From Condylostoma magnum (Eukaryota; Ciliophora; Heterotrichea; Heterotrichida; Condylostomatidae): DNA of 33,789 bases. Made by a program: the position numbers and the translations under genes. The stretch covers positions 1-33,789 of the forward strand of contig CAKKTI010000231.1 of assembly GCA_920105805.1 (NCBI GenBank), read 5' to 3'. Shown here one piece after another: positions 10,662-21,015 of the stretch (within the stretch, counting starts at the first letter, position 1; every line of letters starts with the position of its first letter). A model generated the notes under the pieces. The model was given only the letters and a program-made list of their open reading frames with translations, searched no databases and was not told where the DNA came from.

Positions 10662-10928
10662 CTAATCATCATCATAGGTCTCCTGTGCATTTTGCCTTTC
10701 ACATTCATCAATCCAATCGCAATATACATCAATAGGCTCTGACAGCTGATTAATTTTTGTCTCTCACGACGCACTGCAGACCCTACAACTAATACTTCCT
10801 CTTTACCTCTCTCTAATAAACTTCACCTCGACTGTTTTATTATGGTTGCAAAAAGGGCAATCAAACACTCTATCTAATTTAGGTTTTGGCGCTTTTCTAA
10901 CTTGCCTGGAAGATTTTCTTTTCCCCAT
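10662..10928 (-). CDS. ELOF1: Transcription elongation factor 1 homologue (ELOF1/Elf1)
   Basis: 88 residues against 83 in human ELOF1. This small zinc-ribbon protein rides with elongating RNA polymerase II. It has the basic N-terminus MGKRKSSRQVRKAPKPK, the first zinc pair CPFCNH, the second pair CRVC, and the signature LSEPIDVYCDWIDECE near the C-terminus. Trp55, in SASWET, is a TGA at 10764-10766. The start is unambiguous because MGKRKS is conserved. The end is TAG 10662-10664 after an acidic tail, with another stop-type codon (TAA 10653-10655) three codons on and TGA further. The gene lies upstream of and parallel to the WD gene, 133 nt from its ATG. No intron. Confidence 0.95.
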
Positions 10929-11514
10929 TTTTTTTGTTCTAAGTTTTCTAATAGAATTAATATTTGGAACTGGGGGTTAAATATACGAGTATTTGGATAT
11001 GATTAGTTTACTCTGGTAAATTTATGTTAACTATATTGTATTTTCTATCAAATGTATTAAATATGTTGATTAATAGTATCAACTAAGTTATTTCTCAGTT
11101 AAGCTTTAATTAAGTTATCTAAATAAAGCTTAGAACTACATATAAAGTTCTATTGTAGTTTTAATTGCATAAAGAGTATTATATAGCTTTACCAACATAT
11201 AATGATAAAATTCCTTTAAGTATGTATTCCCATAGTTTTGGATAAAAAGTTGATTACAGAATAATTATAGCTAAATAGCTGAGGACATAACTGTTTTAAA
11301 TTTATAATCAAACTTCATTCATTGTCTCATAAAGTTAAAAATAACAAAGAACATCGATAAAATGATTTGGATAATGGAAATAATACCATAAGTGTCAAAA
11401 ATTCTTTATTAATTAAACTCTGCTGTTAATGATCACTATAGTGTGTTAGTATAACATAATAGAGAGTATTTAGCAGTTTATAAATCGGTATGCATACAAT
11501 TTCTTATCATAAAT
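10929..11514. promoter_or_regulatory. Large divergent intergenic region, ELOF1 / membrane protein
   Basis: At 586 bp this is the longest gap in the window. It is very AT-rich and holds the promoters of two divergent genes. I see no ORF with protein-like composition, no tRNA T-loop and no long repeat. There is an imperfect inverted AAGCTT...AAGCTT pair near 11102-11131. Nothing else can be supported. Confidence 0.5.
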
Positions 11515-14500
11515 ATGCTTTTACTTTGTATTATTGAGCTATCGCTATCTTAATATCAATACTTTCAAGGCGAAAACTTCTATAATGTAATAAATGAAGA
11601 CATATCAGATTAGTTAGAGCCTTAAACCTTCGAGCTGTAAGAATCAGTTTTCTACTCCTTTCAAGCCTCAGGGATTTATAAAGTCTTTCCTTCTATGGAT
11701 AACTACTGTCTGAGCTTCTGATATCTCTAAAATTACTAAATAGGTGAAAAATGCTTATTAGAATTCAGCAAGGACTCCTAAAACTTGCAAATTTATACAA
11801 ATTAAAACACTTGAAGAATCGAAATTAATTTGAATAATTATTAACAGAATTTTAGTGCTATTTATAAAAGATAGTGGTACTATAATGCTATTTGCCAAGA
11901 CTTAACTAATGCTAGATTATACATAAACATAGGAACGTTTAATGAGGATATAGTCTCAACAAATACCATTTTATTATCCCCGTATATAATCTATCCTTAT
12001 TCCAACTTAAGAATAGGAGGAAATTAGATCGATTCAACTAAGAACTTTAAGGGATTTGTGTCATAGATTACATTTTATCGAGATTTGCAGTTACTAGGCA
12101 TAACAAACTTGTTTCAGTACTTATAAAGGGACGCATTTGCTATAGCAGAGTGACACTAACTTAATCTCTTCAATTTATTATATGTGCGATAAACTAGCCC
12201 ATATACCAATTCACTCGAGAATAAAAGATAGTACTCAATCTAAGCCACAAAGAGCCTGTAAAATCTTCCCTATCAGTCATTTACGGACAAGTTTAGCCTT
12301 TATATGAAGTTTGCGCTAAATACTCCTACTTAAGATATTCCTCTACTAAAACTTGAAACTCATGATGGTCTATTAGAGATAAAAGCCTTTTATAACTTCC
12401 ATTTAAGTCAAATTGAAACAAGTTTTAACGGAATTTTATGTACAACTACAATTATTGATACTGAATTAAACTCTACTTATGTAATAAAATTCGAATTTAG
12501 AGATCTCAATCCAGTCTAGAATTTGTGATAAGTTGAATTAATTTAACCAGATTTATTTACATGCTAAGCTCCTCAGGTATCAAATATTGATTTAAGTGAT
12601 CTAATACTAACTATAAATTACGGCATTGTGGGGGACGTTGACTTGGCCTACCAAGTATTCTTCATAGTACTGTATAATGGACTTATTTCAAGTACTAGTT
12701 AATCGCCATCGTGGCAAATTGAATATGAAGGTGCAGTAACATAATTTTAACCTGTAGGAGTAGATGAGATGATAGCTGTAGAGAACTTTTGCTTGAAAGG
12801 ACACCCATATTGCTACTATAAAGATATAGTAAACAGTTGTTAACAATGTTTTCTTACCACATAAGTAGAAAATAGTGTAATAAAGCTATAAAAATCACTA
12901 TGTGGAATTAACCTTATTGATACTGATAAATGTAATGAATTGTAGAAAGTTCAATCAATTAAATAGGAATTCACTTATGATTTTTATCAAAATAATCAAT
13001 GGAATTATCTGCTATCAAAAGGTTAAAATAATTCTCAAGAGCTGGAATAGGATGATCCTATCTATATTAAAAATAAAAGCTGGCTTTTTGATGGAAATGA
13101 TTTTGGAAGCTTATAAATAAAGGAATAAGACTTTTACTTGAACTAAGACTCGTTTAGCTTTTAAATGTTTGCAAGGCCTTTGGGATCAGGAACTCTATTA
13201 TGGATTGGGTAAAATAACATAGATCATGTAAGGTTAGAAATTATTGAAGATAATTAGCTGTATTCTGTAAAAATCACAATATTTACGAGTATTGAAGCAG
13301 TTGATTTACAAACATCAATAGGCCAGTTAGTATCTCCCTATAACTGGTATTATTTTGGATTTTCGTGGTGATTTAATATATCAACCATTGAGTGGGAATT
13401 ATCGTTAATGTTCAATGATGTTTTAATTACTGAAAGTTTTACCAATGAAGTTGCAATTCCAGATTAGCCTGATATAAGATTTGGAGAGAATTTCATAGGT
13501 GAAATTCATTACATCCAATTATATCTTTATAAATTTGACTTTGCTTACTCAAACTTACAGTAAGATAGTGACTGCTGGAATTCATATCTAAATCCATAAA
13601 AAAATTGTCCCCCTATATGTGTGTATTCTTTACCACATTCTACTTCAAATTTAGCTTAATGCGGTGAACATTGTATATTTTGCTATAATTAGGACAATTG
13701 CTGTGAATGTAACGAAACATTTGAGCTAATAAACTCAAAGTGCTAATGTCCAACTAATTTCTACTTAAATATTGATAGGTGCATTGAATGCTAGGAAAAT
13801 GAGATCTTTTACTAAAATCAGTGCACTCCATGCCAAAGCTTCTAAGGATTTGGGTAAAATTTCACTTTTTCCTTATAAATTTTAAGTGATGTTGATATCA
13901 GCCTTCTTATCAGCAATTGCTAAGAAATATGTGGGGATGGAATTAATTTAGGCTAATATGACTGTGATGATGGCAATAAGATTGATGGTGATGGGTGCGA
14001 CAGTGAATGCTTTTATGAAGTTAGTGAAATTACTGATGAAATTATCTTTAAATATACAGGGATGTATAATAATCAATACTAACTGTAGCTGACAACTTAA
14101 TAATAAATCAATTTCAGTAACTTGATCTTGACTAATAATAATACAACTATTGACTTCATAGTATCTTAAAGTACTCAACTAACTTAAACTTTAAGCTTTG
14201 ATTTAGAATTGGCTACTTTGGATATGCAATCAATCAAAATCTAGTATGAAAATGAAGACTATGAAGTACTATTAGATCCTGCTTGTGTTCTCAATAACGA
14301 TTCTTGCTTTAAATGTGCTGATAACTTTTAATATGTAAACTAAAAATGCTTATGTGACTGGGGATACTACCTAGAACAATTCTTAGAATGTAAAAAATGC
14401 CCAGATGATTGCTTGAATTGCTACTACGATGAATAAGTCATTTGTGCAATTTGTGTTCCAGATAAAATTTTATAAGACGGAGAGTGCGAAAACTGTGAAT

Positions 14501-16140
14501 TGTTTTAAGGATATGGGGAAGATTACTACTTTCAATTATAAGAAATCGATGAAATAGTTTTAAGCTAATTAGGTTAGCTTTGTACTGAGCAATGTGGAGA
14601 TGGAATTGATATAAGTAAATAAAATTGTGATGATGGTAACATTGTGAGTGGAGATGGTTGTAGTTCAGACTGTTAGTTAGAGGATGAATGAATTTGTATA
14701 GTGGGAGAATGCTTTAAAGATGAAAAGCCTTCAATTAGTATTTTTTATGAAAATTAAGAGGAAAATCAGTATTACTTTTTTGCTGAATTCACATAAAAAG
14801 TGTATTGGGTTGGTTTTCAGGATAATCTGGGAGTAGAATTGAATGAAGCAACTAATTTCGAGCTAGTTATTGAATATAATTAAGAATATTATGTAGAAAG
14901 AATATACTTTAGTTTGATAATGGAGTCTAGTATAATGAAATAGACAAAGATCAAGTTTACAATTTAACAGGAAAATTCGATTTACTCAGTAGGCAATTAG
15001 ACTTGCTAGGAATATGAAATCACTTACTAACTACAAGAATATGAAGGTTAGGAGGTTGAGGATACTTAATCTGCTGGATAAGCTCTATTTGCTTTTATTT
15101 CAGTACTCATGATTCTGTAGTCTATCTTGTCTAGTATTTTCCCAGATCTTGGAGTCGGGATACTTTTTAGGTCGATTGAATTAAAATAATATATCAGCAT
15201 GCTAAGATACCTAAACTTTTACAAGACTCCTGTACTGATGCAATTCTTTGATAATTTGTCCTTTACAAATTTCATGTTTTTCCCTAATTTCTATAGTATG
15301 TGATGGGATGGTGAAAATGATCCAGATCTCAGTAGTTATGATCTACTTTCTGACAATTTTTCATTAAATGCAGGATCCCCGATATCCTTTATGCTAACAA
15401 TGATTGCATTTATTTTAATACTTAACTGTATAGGAAAACTACTGCGAAATAAAAGAATATTGAATGCTTATTAATTTTTGTTGTATAGGGTTTGCTTCTA
15501 AGTGCTGTTGCAAGCATATTTATGAATAACATTTAGCTTTTTCAAACAGCTAATAAATTTTCAGATTGAATCCTTAGAAACTTTGAATATAGTATTATGG
15601 AGTGTTTGGAGTTTATATGTAGTTGTTCTTAATATTTGTATCTGGCTTTTGATTAAAGCTAGTATGCAGATAAATGATTTTAAAGTTGAATCTAGAAATT
15701 ATGTCATAACAAATCAAATTAAAATGAATTCTAGCATAACAAGACATAGCATAATAATAATGAACATCAAGAGAATATTTTTAGTACTTATTATCATTAT
15801 TTTTCAACAATTACCTGCTGTATAATTTGTATTAGTATCTATTTTGAATTTAGTAGTAAGTTATAAACAGTACTTATTGTATATAGCAATTTTCAGACCT
15901 TTTACTAAATAAATAATCGGAAACTTATCACAGGTTTTTTCATGGTATACAATCTTTATTTCAACCATTTCAGCTAGCTGCCTTACATATGCCAATTTAA
16001 CCAATGATGAAATTGAAATATTTACAATGATTGTAATTATATTTTTGACTCTTGGAATAACGGTCTCTCTATTCTTAAGCACATTCTCTTTAGTGTATCA
16101 AGCTGTAGTAAAGATAAAAGCTCTCATTAGAAATAGATAA
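11515..16140 (+). CDS. Large LamG / Cys-rich / DUF4215 multi-pass membrane protein
   Basis: 1541 residues in one uninterrupted frame. A short hydrophobic signal peptide (MLLLCIIELSLS) leads into LamG/concanavalin-like beta-sandwich sequence: one stretch over residues ~20-230 and at least one more before residue ~700. A cysteine-rich growth-factor-receptor-like stretch (~700-800) is followed by a DUF4215 repeat (~800-835, core CDDGNKIDGDGCDSEC), another beta-rich segment, more Cys-rich modules (~925-1000), and a second DUF4215 repeat (~1025-1060, CDDGNIVSGDGCSSDC). The last ~350 residues carry about seven hydrophobic helices, beginning near residue 1190 (ALFAFISVLMIL). The layout suggests a cell-surface adhesion or sensing protein with a cytosolic C-terminus. 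The end is TAA 16138-16140, with TGA 14 codons downstream. No intron required. The ligand cannot be told. Confidence 0.9.
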
Positions 16141-16251
16141 AATTAACTTTAAAATCTGTTATTTCCTTTTTTATATGAATGATTGTAGAATTACTACAAT
16201 TTAGTAACTAAAATGCTAATTATCCATTTTGTCTAAACTGTAATCAAAATA

Positions 16252-17109
16252 ATGGCGGATAACTCCAGTTTTTAATAAGCTAATTCAAGATAATCATAGA
16301 TTGAAGGTAGTAATTATACTCAATTCTAATCTATATAACAGTCTTTATAGTAAGTCTAGTTAAAATGCCCAATATGCAAAGAAACACAATAAAGTAAACG
16401 AGATTTAGTAATGCATGCTCTGGCACATTAGCCAGACTGTAGTACATGTATTAAGTTGAAATAAGGATTTTAAACTCACCTAGAAATACATAGTTCTAAT
16501 AATTACTGTATATGTTAAATTTGTGGGAAAAAGCTTGAAGATAAATATCACTTAGAATTACATAGGCTTACTCATAATAAGATTTTTAAATGTAATTATT
16601 GTAATAAATCATTTCCCCGACGAAATATACTGGAACAGCATGAGAAATGTCATAATGTAGAAAGATCCTTATAATGCGAAATATGCGGAAAGACATATAA
16701 GCGCATGTTTGACTTGAATTTTCACGTTTTGCATCATGATTAATGCAACATTCGTGGAAAATAATTTGCTGAAAAGAGTGCTTACTTAGCTACTCATTAA
16801 GAATAAAAGTACTATAAATGCTAAATATGCAGTATAAGTTTTTAACAATAAAATCAACTTAAAAGACATATAATAGAGCACTAATCAATAAGTGACTGTA
16901 ATGCTTAGGATAATCAATAACCTGCTGCAATAAAGCCCTATAAGTGTGATATTTGTGGGAAATAGCATAGATAAGAAATTAGCGCTTTAAAGCATAGAAT
17001 TTGACATTTAGAGCAATTGTAATGCAAAACATGTGGTAAAAGTTGTAACAATCAAGAGAGCTACCATGAGCACACACTTTCTCATAGTCAAATAAACTAC
17101 AAGAATTAA
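16252..17109 (+). CDS. C2H2 zinc-finger protein, about nine fingers
   Basis: 285 residues. After a polar N-terminus (~50 residues) come tandem C2H2 fingers: seven fit C-x2-C-x12-H-x3-H (for example CEICGKTYKRMFDLNFHVLHH, CDICGKQHRQEISALKH). Two more are degenerate: CSTC with a short loop, and CNIR with the second Cys replaced by Arg. Such arrays bind DNA or RNA, probably as a transcription regulator. The start ATG 16252-16254 gives an ordinary MADNSSF beginning 111 nt after the membrane-protein stop. Two tandem TAA (17107-17112) end the gene; read-through would run far into the convergent HUS1-like gene, so TAA is a real terminator here. No linker of the classical TGEKP type is present. Confidence 0.88.
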
Positions 17110-17140
17110 TAAAACACAATTAATTTAAAACTTATAATAA

Positions 17141-18046
17141 CTAATCTTCAATCACTCCTGGTAAAATCAGCTTAATACTTATAGGATGTTATTACACTAC
17201 TTCGACCATTATCTACCCATCTCTACTTATCCCAAACATAACTTATGGCCACCTTAAGCTATTAATCAATCTAAACAAATCAAAACAAACGTTGGTTTCT
17301 TAATAAGACCTTAAATACTTTAAATTACAGTTCCCAGGGAACAATTAGTTCCTTTTCCATAATCCTCTTGTAGTTGTGAACTAGTCATCGTATGTTTAGA
17401 AGAAAAACGTGCAATCTTAAGGCAATGAGTCTGCCTATCTAGTATGGTTGCACTCCAAAAAGCATTACTCCTCCTCGCATATAGTGCAAGGCTCGATTTC
17501 TAACCCAAGTATAATCCTATCTCCTTTCTTTATGTTTTAAACAATCTGCCCTACTTAATGAGAACTAGCAAGCTCTACCCTAGCTAAGCTCATAAAATTG
17601 TACTCATTAAATACCAAATTCTAGAAAATACTGATTCCAAGCTTTCTCTGAAACTCCCAGCTTCCACTTTCCTTTACACTAAATTCTAAATAAGCCAAAT
17701 TTGTTCCTTTTACTACATCTTTTCCTATACGAATCATTACGTCAGATTAGCCTGCTTATGAACACACTTTTAAGATATCTTCAAAGGACTTGGAGTCAAT
17801 TACTTCAGCTATTATTTAGTTGTTCGGCTGGAGAGACTGGACCTAGCTGCTACTGAACAATTCATTTCCCGCGAGTTCTATTTCAATATTAGAGATTATA
17901 TTGCAGTCGGCTGACTCATATTCTCTTATTGTTCAGGAATCTGATGTAAATATAAGATAGATTACAGCTTTTTACTTAAAAGTATTACGGAAAGCATCGT
18001 AGATTAGTCTTATTACTTAATTGTCACATTGTAGAATTAGCCTCAT
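17141..18046 (-). CDS. HUS1: HUS1-like checkpoint clamp subunit
   Basis: 301 residues (human HUS1 280). Similarity is judged by eye and modest. The N-terminal half holds a PCNA-like pattern with FSSSQVQSLQPNNQIIAEVI and FEDILKVCSQAGQSDVMIRI, matching the HUS1 region where side chains sort into EIYLELTSENLSRALK-type sequence. The C-terminal end has VCFDLFRLINSLRWPQ followed by a strand-rich block ending SIKLILPGV, where HUS1 has its FL..Q and YFIPAL motifs. If right, it is part of the 9-1-1 DNA-damage clamp that loads at stalled or broken DNA. One TGA is Trp in SDSWTIREY. The frame from ATG 18046-18044 to TAG 17141-17143 is clean. It converges on the zinc-finger gene with 31 nt between stops. 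RAD1 or another clamp-fold protein is the alternative. Confidence 0.6.
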
Positions 18047-18111
18047 TTTTATTAGAATGTATAGGTATTAGGGGGGTATTATTGCTCCAAAATACGATAT
18101 ATATAATTAAA

Positions 18112-18855
18112 ATGTAAAGATTAGAAATTAAAAAAGCTATAAAGAAGGCAAAAAAACTTAAAACATTCCCTCCTAAGCTTTATAATAAATTTGCTAGTTT
18201 TAGTATATAGTAAAATTAGAAATTAGATTAAAGTGTGTTTGAAGATTTATCTAAAAGTATAGAAAAAGTAAGACTTCGATTTAAACCAGGGAATTCGTCT
18301 TTAAATTATAAATTAGATAAAGAAAGATTAAGAATAGATTTTAATTAGTAATCTGATGCTCCAAGTAATGTAACCCCTAAAAGAATCTAGTAAATTAAGT
18401 AAAATTTACCAATACAAAAGCCTAATTATCTTCGGTATAATCAAAGTTTTAGTTAACGGTAAGGCAAATCTACTCCATCTCCTATAAAACGGAATTACCG
18501 AGGAAAAAGGTTTTAAAGAATATAGTAAAAATGTGAGAAATACAAGCTATTGCCGTAAATCTAGCATTAGTTTTATATTGACAAACTTGAAAGATCATCT
18601 AAGAATAACAGTGAATTTTTAAGTTAAGTTAAAAATCTAGAAAATGCGATTTTATTGTCAGATGAAAAGTCTCCAATTAGTAATATTTACAAGACTTTAG
18701 AATATAATAGAGGAATAGACTAAACTCTGAATGAAAAGGGTGAATTTAAGAATTTACCTAAGTAGTATCAGAGCGTTAAGAAGGTTTGAAGAGCCTCTAA
18801 TAGTCACATTATTACAAGAGCTGATAAGGCAATTGGTCATAGTTCTTTTCTTTAA
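18112..18855 (+). CDS. Basic Gln/Lys/Ser-rich protein of unknown function
   Basis: 247 residues; I do not recognise the family. It is strongly basic (KKAIKKAKKLK near the start; KRNYRGKRFQRIQQKC around residue 135), with polar, probably disordered sequence and a short helical part near residues 150-200. There is one in-frame TGA (Trp in KKVWRASN). The start lies 65 nt from the divergent HUS1-like ATG. The end is set at TAA 18853-18855. If that TAA were read as Gln, a hydrophobic stretch (ILWVLIYKALIVSMLSLL) would follow and could make a C-terminal membrane anchor; see findings. No TGA follows in frame before the convergent methyltransferase gene. Confidence 0.6.
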
Positions 18856-19020
18856 ATATTATGGGTATTAATATACAAGGCTTTGATAGTTTCAATGTTA
18901 AGCTTATTATAGTACAAATAATAAGTAAATATTACCATTTCATAAGTAATATACCACTTTGATTATAAAGATACAAATTAATAATCTAAGTAACTCCAAT
19001 TTTTCTTCATTATATTATTA

Positions 19021-19764
19021 CTACTCAACTAAAGTCATATTATCTCCGAAATTCCCATTTGCCAGCTCTTCATCACTTCTCCTTTATTAAATAAAAACAG
19101 TAGCATTTCCCCAACTCATCCTCTTGCACGCTATTTCAAGAATTTTTCACTTACACCCAGGAAAAGGCTTCGTAGTAGTAACTGCAAAGGTGCCACTTTA
19201 TACCGGACTATCCGCTACTCTTTACATAATTGACATACCAAAGCACGTTGAATTGATAAAAATAAAACTGGCATCAGACCAATCTTATTCTAAAAATGAC
19301 CCTTTGATTAATGTCATTCTAGGTAAAGAATCCTAAGAACTTATCCTTGTTATAGTCTCATAGTACTTATCACGCAGTTAGTTTGATACCTGGAAAAGAC
19401 CCTCTAATAGCTCGATTCCTTTAACTTCGCTGAAATTGTGAACCAATGCTGCTGCTAACACACACTTCCCTGTACCATGGCCCAGGTCATAGAAGACCCC
19501 ACCGCTAGGAATTCCCCCATAGCGGGACTTAATGGTTTAGAAAATTTCACCTATAGATAAAAAGTCTATCTCTCCATAGGTAAGATTTGATTTGTTAATA
19601 GATAGCTTGTTCCTCTCCTCCAAACTTACTTCTTTTCCTAAATTCTCAGGAAAAATTTATGTAATTTCAATATAAATTTAGTGTTATGCATTTAAATGAT
19701 TTTGCTCCTCGTCAGAAAGAACATAAGGATCATCTTCTCTAAAATCCTTTAAGAGCTCAGCCAT
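19021..19764 (-). CDS. DOT1-type SAM-dependent methyltransferase
   Basis: 247 residues. The core motif VFYDLGHGTGKCVLAAAL (residues ~90-107) is the SAM-binding loop of the DOT1 fold, preceded by YGEIDFLSIGEIF and YGG. Further on, FIFINSTCFG matches the active-site NNFAF-like region and TFAVTTTKPFPG the strand after it. DOT1 enzymes methylate histone H3 Lys79. Small stand-alone members such as this one occur in protists, and their substrate may differ; I cannot tell from the sequence. TGA codes Trp in GCKWKILE. The gene begins MAELLKDFREDDPY at 19764-19762 and ends in a stacked TAG-TAA-TAA (19021-19023 and leftwards). About 250 bp of AT-rich DNA without a visible gene separate it from the upstream glyoxalase gene. 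Confidence 0.8.
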
Positions 19765-20016
19765 TTAAATATGCTTTTCTGAAATAAAATGAATTCTGTA
19801 TTACTCACAAAATATAGAGAAGTTAGAACATGGAAAAGTGCCTTTTTGTAATGAATATAGAGCAGTATTAATAAAAGACTAGTTTGGATAGATTAATATC
19901 TGTTAAACTTACTGAAGAATACTAGATTTTGCTACAAGGGCTGATTTTTTATTCCTGGCAGTATATAAATCCATAAAATAGTAAAATTTATTAAAACAAT
20001 AATTCAATACTTTAAA

Positions 20017-20988
20017 TCAATCATTAGAGGCAACTTCATGTAGATTTATATGCTTATATTCATCTCTACTTTTAATTCTTAGCTCTTATAGCTTCAAAAG
20101 AGCTTCTATTGGAGATTTTGCGTTTAGTTTTTGCATAACACTTGCTGTAAAAACTCTTAAAAATGGGTTGTAACTTTTTTCTTCATGTAAACTGCTAGGA
20201 ATCGTAACTAAATACCTTGATCGTCGTTCAACTACCCACATTGCTTTTCTTATCAATGCTACATTTTTAGGCTCAACAAATAAAGCAAATTTAAGTGTGG
20301 TATCTGAGTATTCATGGCCGGGGAAAATAAGGGTTGTATCAGGAAATGCCAGTAATTTTGCTATGGTTTGTAAGACTGTACGACCTGTCCCTTCGAAAAA
20401 GGCACCCATACCTCCTAGGAAAAATGTATCACCAGTAAAAAGTAAACCTTGATCGTCTTCTATGTAGTAGGAAGTAGATCCTGTTGTATGTCCCGGAGTA
20501 TGAAATCCAGTAATTCTTGTCTCTCCCAAGAAAATTTCCTAGTTTGGCTTAATGAAATCAGTAATATCCTTACAAATCTCATACTTACTTGCATAACTTT
20601 TAATCTCTGGATATAATTTTCTAAGCTTGGGAACTCCAGCTGAATGATCTCAATGCTTATGTGTAATTAAAATTATGCTGATTGGTTTTTTGAAATAATT
20701 CTCTGCAATGCTGTGTATATAATCAGGATCTCCTGGATCTACAATTGCTAATTATCCAGTAGCCTTATCCTATATAAAATAAGAATAATTAGTTATACTA
20801 ACCGGTACAATCTTTACACGGACTGATGTAAAATCTAATATTTCATTATCCAAATTTGAATGGTCAATAATCTATTCAGCTCTAAGTCTCCTGTAATGAC
20901 GGTTTGTTACCATGCATATATGACACCATCGTCCAAGACTGCTGTTGTAAATACCATAAAAACAACGAAAAAGGCATCTTAAAGCCAT
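20017..20988 (-). CDS. HAGH: Glyoxalase II (hydroxyacylglutathione hydrolase), probably mitochondrial
   Basis: 323 residues, metallo-beta-lactamase fold. It hydrolyses S-lactoylglutathione to lactate and glutathione in methylglyoxal detoxification. Metal ligands are all present: THKHWDHS (residues ~109-116; the Trp is TGA 20650-20652), the His of PGHTTGS, the bridging Asp of FTGDTFFLG and the His of FPGHEYS. The glyoxalase-II C-terminal region follows, with NPFLRVF. The first ~40 residues (MALRCLFRCFYG and onward) are Arg/Cys-rich without acids, like a mitochondrial presequence. A TAA after EALLKL could be taken as the stop, but reading it as Gln gives LKLQELRIKSRDEY, matching the family's closing LRELKD-type helix, so I end at TGA 20017-20019. 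Its ATG lies 27 nt after the VPS39-like stop. Confidence 0.93.
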
Positions 20989-21015
20989 TTTTTAAATGTT
21001 GAATCAGAATATTAA

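Noticed and set aside
10929-11514. Suppressor tRNA gene in the largest gap
   Set aside because: Looked for a T-loop (GGTTCRA) with acceptor pairing here and in the other gaps; none seen. The tRNAs decoding the reassigned codons must lie elsewhere.
19124-19336. 70-codon plus-strand ORF with ordinary ATG
   Set aside because: It is antisense to the catalytic part of the DOT1-like gene, whose motifs are unmistakable.
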